Below, piece by piece: positions 33,077-41,509 of a stretch of 64,000 bases of DNA. This stretch comes from DATFQI01 sp963816955. GTDB lineage: Bacteria > Actinomycetota > Thermoleophilia > Solirubrobacterales > Solirubrobacteraceae. Below the pieces are notes generated by a model, which saw only the letters and a program-made list of their open reading frames with translations, was not told the origin of the DNA and did no database searches. The stretch's first letter is position 1. Every line of letters begins with the position of its first letter. A program made the position numbers and the translations under genes. The stretch spans positions 744,001 through 808,000 of the forward strand of contig CAWFME010000005.1 of assembly GCA_963816955.1 (NCBI GenBank). Reading direction: 5' to 3'.

Positions 33077-33942
33077 GCGGCCGCCTCCGCGTCCATGCGC
33101 TCGGACAGCGCGATCAGCTCGCCGCGGCGGCGCAGGTACTTCAGCTGGAAGCGCGCGTGCGCGCGCAGCTGGCGCAGCGCGCCGGTCGAGACCGGCTTCG
33201 CCGCCGTCAGCCGCCGGTAGGTGTGGATCACGGTCGCCGACGGCAGGTAGACGACCTCGCCGCCCGCGTCGCGGATCCGCAGGCACCAGTCGGTGTCCTC
33301 CCAGCCCCACGCGAGCGCGACCTCGTCGAACGGCCCGGCGGCACGCGCCAGGTCGGTCCGGAACAGCTGGCAGGCGCTGATCACGTACAGCACGGGCCGC
33401 GTGCGCCCGTGGTCGTCGTCGGCCATCAGGTGGTGGCGGACGACCTTTCCGTCGTCGAACCAGCGGTCCAGCGGAGGGCGGCGCAGGAACGGCAGCGCGA
33501 CCGGCGGGTAGCGCCGGCACGACAGCTGCAGGGAGCCGTCGTCGTAGACGAGCTTGGGACCGACCATGCCCCACTCCGGGTGCGCGTCCAGCGCCTCGAC
33601 CATCCGCGGCAGCGCGCCCGCCGTGAGCTGCGCGTCGCTGTCGAGGAACATCGTGTAGCGGCCGCGCGCCAGCCGCAGCCCGTGCTCGCGCGCCACGCCG
33701 AAGCGGTTGCGCGCGAGCGCGACGACGCGCACCTGCGGCCAGGTCGCCTCCAGCCACGCGAGCGTGTCGTCCGTGGAGGCGTTGTCGACGTAGATGACCT
33801 CCGCCGGCAGGTCGCCGTGCGCCGCGATCGAATCGAGGCAGCGGACGAGCTCCTCCCGGACCGAGTGGCCGATGACGATGATGGAGACGATGGGGTCGGT
33901 CAGAATGCTCAGGGTGCGGAGACGGCGTGGAAGGTAAGGCAC
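33073..33942 (-). CDS. GT2-family glycosyltransferase C (rhamnosyltransferase-like)
   Basis: The 289-residue protein has VSIIVIGHS, VIYVDNASTDD, metal motif FLDSDAQ (about residue 97) and the GWEDTDWCLR motif (about 215) of rhamnosyltransferase-like GT2 enzymes. A GTG at 33942 is used as the start because no ATG precedes the fold closely. This start overlaps the start region of the divergent flippase gene by 16 bases, so one of the two starts may lie further inside its gene. Confidence 0.85.
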   Translation of the reverse strand: MPYLPRRLRTLSILTDPIVSIIVIGHSVREELVRCLDSIAAHGDLPAEVIYVDNASTDDTLAWLEATWPQVRVVALARNRFGVAREHGLRLARGRYTMFLDSDAQLTAGALPRMVEALDAHPEWGMVGPKLVYDDGSLQLSCRRYPPVALPFLRRPPLDRWFDDGKVVRHHLMADDDHGRTRPVLYVISACQLFRTDLARAAGPFDEVALAWGWEDTDWCLRIRDAGGEVVYLPSATVIHTYRRLTAAKPVSTGALRQLRAHARFQLKYLRRRGELIALSERMDAEAAA

Positions 33943-35477
33943 GGGCCGGGGGGCCTCGTACCGAGGCGAGCGGGATCGCGCGGAACGCCACGACGTCATA
34001 CGGGCTGCGGGCCCTGATGATCGTCTCCGCGCTCGCCCTGACACCGTATCTGTATCGGCAGCTGGGCGCGGGCGGCTTCGGCACCTGGAGCGTCATCTTC
34101 ACGTTCCAGACGGTCTTCAACCTGATCGAGTTCGGCTTCGCGGGCGGGATCATCAAGCTGGTGGCCGAGCACCGCGGCGCCGGGCGCCCGGGCCGGGTCG
34201 ACGCGACGCTCGGCGCGGGCATGCTGGCGCTCGGCGCTCTCGGCGTGCTGGCCGCGATCGCCTCGGTGGCGGCCGCGTTCGGCCTCCAGGGCCTCGCCGA
34301 CGAGGCGCATCGCGACGACTACCAGCTCGGCATGCTGGCGATCGGCCTCGCGATGCTGGTCCGCTTCCCGCTGATCGCCCACGGCGCCGCGCTGATCGGC
34401 TACCAGCGCTCGGACCTCTTCAACTACGCGACGGCGGTCAGCATCGGCGGCTTCCCGATCGCGGCCGTCGCGGCGGTCGAGCTCGGGACCGGGGTGGCCG
34501 GCGTCGCGGTCGCCTACGGCGCCACGCTCGTGGCCGGCGCCGCGCTCTACGTGCCGCTGCTGCGCCACGAGGACCGCACGCTGGCGCTGGTCCCGCGCCG
34601 CGGCGCCGGACTCGCGCTGCGCCCGCTCGCCGGCTTCAGCACCTTCACGCTGCTCGCCGACAGCATGGTCTTCATCGGCCAGCGGATGGACACGATCGTG
34701 ATCGCGGCCGTCCGCAGCGCCGCCGCCGCCGCGCCGTTCGCGGCGGCGGTCAAGCTCCAGAGCGGCGTGCAGAGCTTCACGCTGCCGTTCGTGAACCTGC
34801 TGCTGCCGATGTTCGCCGAGCTCGACGCCAGCGGCCGCCGCGAGGTGGCGGCGCAGCGGTTCGTGCTCGCCACCCGCATCTCGGCGCAGGCGACGCTGCC
34901 CGTCGCCGCCGCGATCGCCATCTTCGCGACCGACATCGTCGACGCCTGGCTCGGAGCGACCGCGCCGTCCGAGACGACCGGGATCGTGGTGGTGCTGATG
35001 GCCGCCGCAGTGCTCAGCCTTTCCACCACCCCTGCCGAAAAGATCCTCGTCGGTCTCGGCCGGGCCAAGCTCGTCGGACTCCTCGCCACCGTGGAAGGCC
35101 TCTTGAACCTCACGCTCTCGATCGCGCTCGTCACCGCGTACGGAGCGATCGGCGCCGCCATCGGCACGCTGATCTCCGCCGCGATCCTGTCGCCGGTGAA
35201 GCTGCCGCTCGCCGCGCGCGCCGCCGGCGTGCCGGCGCGCGGGCTCGTGCGCGACGGGCTGCTGGCGCCGGCGGCCGCCAGCCTCGCCGGGGTGGCGCTG
35301 ATGGTCGCCGTCGCGCTGGCGCTGCCCGAGGGCCTGCTCCGGCTGGCGCTCGGCACGCTGCTCGGCCTCGGGGCCTGCGCCGCGGTCGCGGCCATCCAGG
35401 TCGGCCCCCGCCGGCTGCGCGAGCTGGGCGGGCTGCTGCGCGCGCGCTCTGCGCCTGCTATAGGAGGTGCGTCGTGA
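33927..35477 (+). CDS. Wzx-like polysaccharide flippase
   Basis: The 516-residue protein has about 14 membrane helices of the MOP/Wzx type. It opens after a short polar leader with TTSYGLRALMIVSALALTPY. It would flip the undecaprenyl-linked repeat unit across the membrane. Only the GTG at 33927 gives the full N-terminus. Its stop overlaps the next GTG (GTGA), and AGGAGG lies at 35462-35467 for that gene. It starts a three-gene unit with the chain-length/kinase and ligase genes. Confidence 0.88.
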   Translation: MEGKARAGGPRTEASGIARNATTSYGLRALMIVSALALTPYLYRQLGAGGFGTWSVIFTFQTVFNLIEFGFAGGIIKLVAEHRGAGRPGRVDATLGAGMLALGALGVLAAIASVAAAFGLQGLADEAHRDDYQLGMLAIGLAMLVRFPLIAHGAALIGYQRSDLFNYATAVSIGGFPIAAVAAVELGTGVAGVAVAYGATLVAGAALYVPLLRHEDRTLALVPRRGAGLALRPLAGFSTFTLLADSMVFIGQRMDTIVIAAVRSAAAAAPFAAAVKLQSGVQSFTLPFVNLLLPMFAELDASGRREVAAQRFVLATRISAQATLPVAAAIAIFATDIVDAWLGATAPSETTGIVVVLMAAAVLSLSTTPAEKILVGLGRAKLVGLLATVEGLLNLTLSIALVTAYGAIGAAIGTLISAAILSPVKLPLAARAAGVPARGLVRDGLLAPAAASLAGVALMVAVALALPEGLLRLALGTLLGLGACAAVAAIQVGPRRLRELGGLLRARSAPAIGGAS

Positions 35478-36832
35478 CCTTGGACCAGATCCTCGGCGCC
35501 GTGTGGAGGCGACGACTGCTGTTCGCGGTCGTGACGCTCGTCAGCGTGGTCGTGGTCGTGGTCGTCACGCTGAGCATGTCGCCGGTCTACAAGTCGACGG
35601 CGACGATCTTCGTCGGCAACGCAGACGTGAAGTCGGTCGAGGCGGACCAGACCGACACGCTGGTGCGCACCTACGCGACGCTGGCCAGCAACCCCAACGT
35701 CGCCCAGGCGGTGGCCGCGGGCCTGCCGTTCCGGATGTCTCGCGACCGCATCCTCGACAGCATGGAGTTCGTGCCGCTCGAGGGGACGCGCCTGATCGAG
35801 ATCAGCGGCGAGGGCACCTCGCCCGCGCGCGCGCAGCGGCTCGCGAACACCTACTCGCAGGTCTTCGCCGACCGGATCGGCTCGCAGTTCCCCGACTCCG
35901 ACCAGGCGGCGACGGTGCGCATCCAGGAGAGCGCCTCCGCCCCGAACTCGCCCGTGCGCCCGCAGCGAGCGCTGTTCATCAGCTTCGGCGTGCTGCTCGC
36001 CGCGCTGCTCGGCCTCGCCGCCGCGCTGATCCGCGACCAGACCGCCGAGGGGCTGGAGGTGCCGCTGGAGGCCGCGGACTTCGCCGGCCACCCGATCCTC
36101 GCGCGCATCCCGCTGCTGCGCCGGCGCGACGGCGAGCGCGACCTCCAGTTCAGCGACGCCTTCCGATTGCTCAAGACCAACCTGGACCTCAACGCCAAGC
36201 GGCCCGTGCACTCGCTCGCGGTCACGAGCCCGTCGGCGCTGGAGGGCAAGACCACCGTCGCGCTGAACCTGGCGCTCGTGCTGGCGGCCGACGACGAGGA
36301 GGTCGTGCTGATCGAGGCCGACCTGCGCCGCCCCGGCCTCACGCGCGACCTCGAGGACGCGGGCCACCGCACCGGCCCGCTCGGCCTCGTGCACCTCGTC
36401 CGCGGCGAGTGCTCGCTCGAGGACGTGCTCGTCCCGCACCCCGAGAACCCGCGGCTGCAGCTGATCCTCGCCGGCCAGACGCTGCAGGACCCGTCCGGGC
36501 TGCTGTCCTCGGGCGCCTTCGCCTCGCTGCTGGAGACGCTGCGCGAGCGCTTCGACCGCGTCGTGGTCGACACGCCGCCGGTCTCGGTCGGCGCCGACGC
36601 CTCGCTGACCGGCACGACGCTCGACGCGGTCCTGTTCGTGCTCGACGACTCCAAGACCAAGCCGGCCGCCGCCCGTACCGCCCTCAACCAGCTCGACACG
36701 GTGCGCGCCAGCATCAGCGGCGTGGTGCTCAACCGCGTCGCGCGCGGCGCCGCCACGTACTACTTCCAGCCGGAGGCCGAGGAACGCCCGCGGCGCGGGC
36801 TCCGCCGCCGCGGCGAATCCCTGACCCGGTGA
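35474..36832 (+). CDS. Wzz-type chain-length regulator fused to BY-kinase
   Basis: The 452-residue protein has two membrane helices (about residues 14-35 and 163-185) around a Wzz domain. A cytoplasmic bacterial tyrosine kinase domain follows (about 225-430). Walker A is SALEGKTTVA, the A' motif is VLIEADLRRPG (Glu replaces the usual first Asp) and Walker B is RVVVDTPPV. The C-terminal tyrosine cluster is short (ATYYFQ) compared with typical BY-kinases. It would control polymer length and export through phosphorylation cycles. Confidence 0.88.
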   Translation: MTLDQILGAVWRRRLLFAVVTLVSVVVVVVVTLSMSPVYKSTATIFVGNADVKSVEADQTDTLVRTYATLASNPNVAQAVAAGLPFRMSRDRILDSMEFVPLEGTRLIEISGEGTSPARAQRLANTYSQVFADRIGSQFPDSDQAATVRIQESASAPNSPVRPQRALFISFGVLLAALLGLAAALIRDQTAEGLEVPLEAADFAGHPILARIPLLRRRDGERDLQFSDAFRLLKTNLDLNAKRPVHSLAVTSPSALEGKTTVALNLALVLAADDEEVVLIEADLRRPGLTRDLEDAGHRTGPLGLVHLVRGECSLEDVLVPHPENPRLQLILAGQTLQDPSGLLSSGAFASLLETLRERFDRVVVDTPPVSVGADASLTGTTLDAVLFVLDDSKTKPAAARTALNQLDTVRASISGVVLNRVARGAATYYFQPEAEERPRRGLRRRGESLTR

Positions 36833-38253
36833 ACGCGACCAGGAGCCGGCAGCCGCTCGCGCTGCTCGTCCTCGGAGCGGCAGCGATCGCGGCCCTGTGG
36901 CCGCTGACGGCGATGCAGGTCAGCCCGGCGCTGTTCCCGCTGCTGCTGATCGGCGGCGCCGTGCTGCTGGTGTCGGTCGGCAGGCCCGCGCTCGGCGTGG
37001 CGATCACGCTCGCGGCGACGCCGCTGATCGATGCGGTGATCCCGCTCGGCGACACGACCGGGCGGATCGCCCAGCCGCTGCAGGTCCTGCTGCCCGGGCT
37101 CGTCGCCAGCGTCGCGTTCATCGTCGCGGTGTCGCGCTCGCGCCGGACGCCGGTGCCGGTGCCGGTGGTGCTCGCGCTGGCCCCGCTGCTGTTCCTGGGG
37201 CTCACGCTCGCGTCGAGCATGCAGGCGCTCGAGCCCGCGCAGTCGATCAACAGCATCGTGATCCTGTGCGCGGCGGTCCTCACCTTCTACGTCGCGCTGC
37301 AGCTGAGCGGCGACCCCGGTGACCGCATGACGATCCTCTTCGGCGCGCTCGCCGGGCTGCTCATCGCCGGCCTGCAGGGCACGGTCCAGCACCTGCTCGG
37401 GCTCGGCGGGCCCTACGGCGTGGCCGTCGGCGGCGGCCGGGAGGTCCTGCGCGTGCAGGGCTCCTTCGACCACCCCAACTTCTACTCGGTCTACCTGATC
37501 GCCCTGATCCCGCTGGCGGCCGCGCTGGCGCTGACCCGCGGCGTGCCGACCCGCCTCCGTCGCCTGGCGGGCGCGGCGACCGCGCTGGCGCTGACGGGTC
37601 TCGTGTTCTCCTACTCGCGCGGCGCGATCATCGGGCTCGCCGTCGGAGCGCTGGCCTGGGTGTTCCTGCTGCGGCCCGGCCGCGTCACGCTGCTCGCGAC
37701 GGTGCTGGCCGTGCTGACGGTCGTCGCGGCGCCGGCCTCGCTGAAGGCCCGCTTCGACCCGGGCACGGCGCGCGACGACGCCGGGCTGCGCGAGGCGCTC
37801 TGGCAGGCCGCCTACGACATGGGCAAGCGGGAGCCGCTGCTCGGCGTCGGGCCGAACAACTTCTCGGTCGCCTACGAGCGCCTGGTCAACCGCCGCGGCG
37901 ACGCCGAGGAGCGCCCGCTGCTCGACCAGGGCGAGGGCTTCGTGCTCCCGAGCTCCGGCCACAACGTCTACCTGAACACGCTCGCGGAGCAGGGCGTGCT
38001 CGGCCTGCTCGGCCTGCTCGTGCTCGCTGCGGCCGTGGTGCCGCTGCTGTACGCCGGCCGCCGTGCCTCAGACCCGCTCGGGCGCGCGATCTGCGGCGGC
38101 GTGGGCGCCGGCGCCGCCGCGTGGGCGGTGCGCGGGATGTTCGACGCGGGGCTCTACGGCGACGTGATCGTGCCCGCGGCCGCCCTGGTCGCGATCTGCG
38201 TGGTGATCGTCACCCGCGACCGGCTGGTCGGGGTCAGGACCCGGAGCCGTTGA
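36829..38253 (+). CDS. O-antigen ligase/polymerase-like (Wzy) membrane protein
   Basis: The 474-residue protein has 11-12 membrane helices and the Wzy_C signatures. These are SFDHPNFYSVYL (about residue 215), FSYSRGA (about 260), LLGVGPNNF (about 340) and GHNVYLNTLAEQG (about 380) in a long extracytoplasmic loop. It would polymerise or ligate repeat units outside the membrane. The GTG start overlaps the kinase stop. Its last 20 bases overlap the convergent phosphoglycosyltransferase gene. Confidence 0.88.
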   Translation: MNATRSRQPLALLVLGAAAIAALWPLTAMQVSPALFPLLLIGGAVLLVSVGRPALGVAITLAATPLIDAVIPLGDTTGRIAQPLQVLLPGLVASVAFIVAVSRSRRTPVPVPVVLALAPLLFLGLTLASSMQALEPAQSINSIVILCAAVLTFYVALQLSGDPGDRMTILFGALAGLLIAGLQGTVQHLLGLGGPYGVAVGGGREVLRVQGSFDHPNFYSVYLIALIPLAAALALTRGVPTRLRRLAGAATALALTGLVFSYSRGAIIGLAVGALAWVFLLRPGRVTLLATVLAVLTVVAAPASLKARFDPGTARDDAGLREALWQAAYDMGKREPLLGVGPNNFSVAYERLVNRRGDAEERPLLDQGEGFVLPSSGHNVYLNTLAEQGVLGLLGLLVLAAAVVPLLYAGRRASDPLGRAICGGVGAGAAAWAVRGMFDAGLYGDVIVPAAALVAICVVIVTRDRLVGVRTRSR

Positions 38254-39703
38254 CGACGGCTCGCAGCGTGCGCATCACGATCCGCGCGTCGAGCGCCGGC
38301 GACCAGTTCTCGATGTACCAGTTGTCCCACTCGACGCGGTCGCCGAGCGAGGTCTCGCCGCGCAGGCCGTGGACCTGGGCCCAGCCCGTCAGCCCCGACT
38401 TGACGCGGTGGCGCTCCGGGTAGCGCTCGATGGCGCGGCCGAACAGCTCCGCGTAGGCGACGCGCTCGGGGCGCGGGCCCACGATCGCCATGTCGCCGCG
38501 GACGACGTTCCACAGCTGCGGGAGCTCGTCGAGCGAGCTGCGCCGCAGCAGCCGGCCCAGCGGCGTGCGCCGGTCGGCGATGGCCTGGTCGGCGGTCGGC
38601 GCGTCCATGCCGAGCAGCGCGGCGGCCCAGGCGGCGTCGCTCTCCCCGATCGCCTCGCGCATGGTGCGGAACTTGAGCATCTCGAACGGGACCTCGTCGC
38701 GGCCGATCCGCAGCTGCCGGTACAGGACGGGACCGCCCGCGGTGAGCCGGACGGCGAGCGCGATCGTCAGCAGCAGCGGCGCCAGCAGGACCAGCGCGAG
38801 GGCGGCCACGACGCGGTCGATCCAGTACTTGACCTCGAGCTGTGGGCTGCGCGGGTTGGACGGGCGGAGGTTGACGAGCGGCAGCGCGCCGACATGCTCG
38901 ACGTGGGCGCGGGCGCCCTCGACCTCCCACAGGCGGGGCACGATCGAGACGTCCACGCCGCGCGCCCAGCAGCGGCGCACGAGGTCCAGCATCACGTTGT
39001 GCGGGGCGGTCGAGAAGGCGATCAGCACCGTGTCGATCTTCTGGTCGGCGATCACGTCCTCGAGGTCCCAGCTCGCGCCGAGCACCGGGAGGATCGCGTC
39101 GAAGCTGCGATCCGTCTGGTCGAGCGGCTCCTTGTCGAGGAACCCGATGGGCTCCATGCCGAGAGCCGGGTTCGCCAGCAGCCGGGCGGCCGCGAGCTGG
39201 CCGACCTGGCCGGCGCCGACGATCAGGGTCCTCGCCGCCGGCTCGCGCAACGCGTTGACGGAGCGTGCGACGTGCAGCGTGCCGCGCGACACGGTGACCA
39301 GCCCGGTCACCACGAGCCAGACGAGCAGGGTGTCCCCTACGGCCGGGTCGTCGCCGATCAGCAGCGCCACGGCGCTGCCGACGAGCGCTCCGACGGCCGG
39401 CACCTGCACCAAGCCGAGCCCCGGGCGGTCGAGCGTGCGGCGGCGGGCGGGGGCGTAGCGGCCGACGGCGGCGAAGCTGCCGATGACGACGACGGCCATC
39501 GCGAGCAGGCCGGGGCGCGAGAGCGCGCGGTCCGGGCTCCAGAGGGCGAGCACCGCGCAGCTCACCGCGGCGAAGTCGACGAGGAAGGTCGCGGCCGCCC
39601 GCCGGCGCGCCAGGTCCGACTGGTCGACGAAGGTCCGCGGCGCAGCCTGCAGCGCCGCGGCGCTTAGCCCGTCGAGGTCATCCGTGTAAGAGGGCTGGCT
39701 CAT
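38234..39703 (-). CDS. polyprenyl phosphate hexose-1-phosphate transferase (WbaP/WcaJ-like)
   Basis: The 489-residue protein is the initiating enzyme that loads the first sugar-phosphate onto undecaprenyl phosphate. About four N-terminal membrane helices are followed by a CoA-binding-like Rossmann domain (LIVGAGQVGQ, about residue 168). The catalytic C-terminal domain follows (about 290-489): a re-entrant helix, the FEMLKFRTM motif, SLDELPQLWNV, GDMAIVGPRPE and SGLTGWAQV. Together with the flippase, Wzz-kinase and ligase this completes a Wzx/Wzy pathway. Confidence 0.93.
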   Translation of the reverse strand: MSQPSYTDDLDGLSAAALQAAPRTFVDQSDLARRRAAATFLVDFAAVSCAVLALWSPDRALSRPGLLAMAVVVIGSFAAVGRYAPARRRTLDRPGLGLVQVPAVGALVGSAVALLIGDDPAVGDTLLVWLVVTGLVTVSRGTLHVARSVNALREPAARTLIVGAGQVGQLAAARLLANPALGMEPIGFLDKEPLDQTDRSFDAILPVLGASWDLEDVIADQKIDTVLIAFSTAPHNVMLDLVRRCWARGVDVSIVPRLWEVEGARAHVEHVGALPLVNLRPSNPRSPQLEVKYWIDRVVAALALVLLAPLLLTIALAVRLTAGGPVLYRQLRIGRDEVPFEMLKFRTMREAIGESDAAWAAALLGMDAPTADQAIADRRTPLGRLLRRSSLDELPQLWNVVRGDMAIVGPRPERVAYAELFGRAIERYPERHRVKSGLTGWAQVHGLRGETSLGDRVEWDNWYIENWSPALDARIVMRTLRAVVNGSGS

Positions 39704-40012
39704 GATCGTCCGTGTCGTCTCGGCCTGGTCCCTGGGGATCAGGTGCAGTCCATCCCGCGGCCGGACGATCGACGCCGCCCGCGCGAACCTGCTCGATCAT
39801 TCTCGGGGTTGCGCGACCGAGTCTCCATCAAACGAGCGTTGAGTTCCGTCGAATCCACTTCCCTGCCTTCGTCCGTGCCCGGCGCTCCCGTGCGCCACCC
39901 GCCGCCTCTTAACGACCGCTGTTACCCAGCAGGGGTTGGAAACTTGCATCGCGCCGCCGACTGGAGGATCGCGAGTGGATGCTACGACGCCGCGAAAGCG
40001 CCCCAGAACGAC
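39704..40012. other. gene-free stretch upstream of the initiating transferase
   Basis: About 310 bases without a convincing gene. Reading frames here have poor codon bias. No match to a known riboswitch was seen, unlike the leader at 30440-30520. It should contain the promoter for the transferase at 39703. Locally lower GC around 39,830-39,860 and 39,905-39,950 is compatible with promoter sequence. Confidence 0.5.
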
Positions 40013-40038
40013 GCGAGGCGGGCCTGAGCCCGCCTCGC
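40013..40038 (-). terminator. hairpin terminator after the LPXTG gene
   Basis: GCGAGGCGGGC (40013-40023) and GCCCGCCTCGC (40028-40038) form a perfect 11-base-pair stem with a four-base loop. It sits 22 bases past the LPXTG gene stop. On the minus strand it is followed by GTCGTTCT, a weak T tract. Confidence 0.7.
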
Positions 40039-40060
40039 ACGAGGGATCCGGAGCTGTGGG

Positions 40061-40618
40061 CTACGCGGTGTCGCCGCCGGAGCGGCGGCGCAGCACGAGG
40101 CCCGTTGTCAGCAGGGCGACACCGCCGAGCAGGATCGGGATCGCGGCGAAGCCGGTGAACGGCAGCTGCTCCTCGCCGCTGGCCTGGACGCCGGCCTCGA
40201 CCTGGCGCTCGGGCTGCACGGCGTTGTCGCCGCCGCCGGCGGGGTTGTCCTCGGACTCGCCGGCGGGGCCGCCGGCCTCGTCCTCGCCCAGGACGCCCTG
40301 GTCGCCCTGGTCGCCGGTAGTGCTGGGCCCGTACTGGCCCGCTGCGGCGTTGTCCTGCTGGCTCGAGAAGCCGCTGACCGCGAGGGCACCGCCGCCCGTG
40401 CTGAGCAGCCCGCCGAAGACGAGCATGGCGATGATCGCCAGTCGTGAACGCATGAACTCGGTCCTCCTTGACCTCCGCGCACGCGGCGCGACGCGGCCGC
40501 GAACCCGCTGGGCGATCAACCCGAGCTCGAGCTCCGAAGCGGCGGGCCGCTCGGCCTCGAGACGGGCGATCACGGGGCCGAGCTCCGCGTCGTGGAGGTG
40601 GTCGTCGTGATGGGACAT
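40061..40618 (-). CDS. LPXTG surface protein with cytoplasmic N-terminal segment
   Basis: The 185-residue protein has an unusual layout. Residues 1-55 are polar and then basic (RARRSRRTEF). A membrane helix spans about 57-83, an Asn/Gln/Gly/Asp-rich segment about 84-150, and a sortase signal LPFTG lies at 152-156 with a final helix and RRR tail. The N-terminal part (HLHDAELGPVIARLEAERPA) looks like a folded helix rather than a signal peptide. Starting at an internal ATG (MRSRLAII) would give an ordinary signal peptide instead. It is divergent from an ECF sigma gene with 51 bases between starts. No sortase is in the window. Confidence 0.75.
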   Translation of the reverse strand: MSHHDDHLHDAELGPVIARLEAERPAASELELGLIAQRVRGRVAPRARRSRRTEFMRSRLAIIAMLVFGGLLSTGGGALAVSGFSSQQDNAAAGQYGPSTTGDQGDQGVLGEDEAGGPAGESEDNPAGGGDNAVQPERQVEAGVQASGEEQLPFTGFAAIPILLGGVALLTTGLVLRRRSGGDTA

Positions 40619-40669
40619 CTGCTGGCTATACGAACGGCGACGCCGATTCCTGACCGAAGATGTGGGCAG

Positions 40670-41152
40670 ATGCGCGACGCGGACTTCGACCGGCTGTACC
40701 GCCGGGAGGCCCAGGGGCTCTACGGCTTCCTCGCCTACCGCACGGGCGACCGCGCGCTGGCGGAGGACCTGCTGGCCGACACGTTCGAGCGCGCGCTGCG
40801 CGCGCGCCGCGGCTTCGACCGCCGGCGCGGGACGGAGCGCAACTGGCTCTACGCGATCGCGCTCAACCTGCTGCGCGACCATGCGCGGCGGGCCGCGACG
40901 GAGGGCCGGGCGGTCGAGCGGGTGCGCTCGGGCGTGCCCTCGGCGACGGAGTCGGCGGCCGAAGACGTCGAGCGCCGCGACGAGCTCCAGCGCGCCATGG
41001 CCACGCTCGCCGACGAGGAGCGCGAGGCGATCGCGCTGCGCTTCGGCGCCGAGCTGACGGTGCCCGAGATGGCGAGCCTGCTCGGGCTGCCGCTGAGCAC
41101 CGTCGAGGGCCGGGTCTACCGGGCGCTGCGCAAGCTCAAGGAGCGACTCTGA
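40670..41152 (+). CDS. ECF-type RNA polymerase sigma factor
   Basis: The 160-residue protein has sigma region 2 (FDRLYRREAQGLYGFLAYRT, DLLADTFERAL, NWLYAIALNLLRDH; about residues 5-75). Region 4 (about 105-158) carries LADEEREAIALRFG and LPLSTVEGRVYRALRKL. Only these two regions are present, as in ECF sigmas. The ATG is the first start before region 2. No separate anti-sigma gene is adjacent; the divergent LPXTG protein has a cytoplasmic segment that could serve, but this is speculative. Confidence 0.88.
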   Translation: MRDADFDRLYRREAQGLYGFLAYRTGDRALAEDLLADTFERALRARRGFDRRRGTERNWLYAIALNLLRDHARRAATEGRAVERVRSGVPSATESAAEDVERRDELQRAMATLADEEREAIALRFGAELTVPEMASLLGLPLSTVEGRVYRALRKLKERL

Positions 41153-41186
41153 CCGGCGCCCGGCCGGCGGCGGTAGCATGGGGCGT

Positions 41187-41458
41187 GGACCGTGCTAGGC
41201 GGGGATGTAGCGGAGCCCTGTACCCGCAATCCGCTCTAGCGGGGCTGAACTCCCTCTCGAGGGGGACGGCCTCCGGGGCCAGCGCGCCGGTTGCGGCGTC
41301 GATGGCCGGGTCCCGCCCGATGTCGGCCCGTGAACCAGGTCAGGTCCGGAAGGAAGCAGCCTTAAGCGGTCACCGGTAGGCGGTGCGGGGTCGCCCGGCC
41401 GGAGCTTGCAGCCGGTGGACGCGCCCGGGGACCGCCTTCGACGGAGGGTGCACGGTCC
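41187..41458 (+). ncRNA. ffs: large-type signal recognition particle RNA
   Basis: Ends GGACCGTGC (41187-41195) and GCACGGTCC (41450-41458) pair. The 5' Alu-like part includes GTGCTAGGCGGGGATGTAGC and CCTGTACCCGCAATCCGC, typical of the large bacterial SRP RNA. The conserved domain IV follows with CAGGTCCGGAAGGAAGCAGC near 41340-41360, the Ffh-binding apical loop. Total about 272 bases. It precedes dnaX, a common arrangement. Confidence 0.95.
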
Positions 41459-41493
41459 GCTTTCGCCACCGCCGTGGCCGTCCGTGACGCCAC

Positions 41494-41499
41494 TAGAAT
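41494..41499 (+). promoter_or_regulatory. -10 box (TAGAAT) of dnaX
   Basis: TAGAAT ends ten bases before the GTG at 41510. No Shine-Dalgarno precedes the GTG. A transcription start seven bases after the box would leave a leader of about three bases. Confidence 0.5.
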
Positions 41500-41509
41500 C
41501 GATCGTCCC

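Noticed and set aside
35467..36828. Long frame fused to the N-terminus of the ligase gene
   Set aside because: The first part is a shifted reading of the BY-kinase gene; the ligase protein proper begins at the GTG at 36829.
39704..40012. Second c-di-GMP or c-di-AMP riboswitch upstream of the initiating transferase
   Set aside because: No GACGCAAAGCC core, tetraloop hairpin or ydaO-type consensus was found on either strand.
39743..40027. Possible 94-residue gene in the intergenic stretch
   Set aside because: Composition is not protein-like, codon bias is poor, and it runs into the terminator hairpin.
40061..41179. A longer version of the LPXTG protein extending across the sigma gene
   Set aside because: The upstream part is the antisense of the ECF sigma gene; MSHHDDHLHD at 40618 is the first sensible start.
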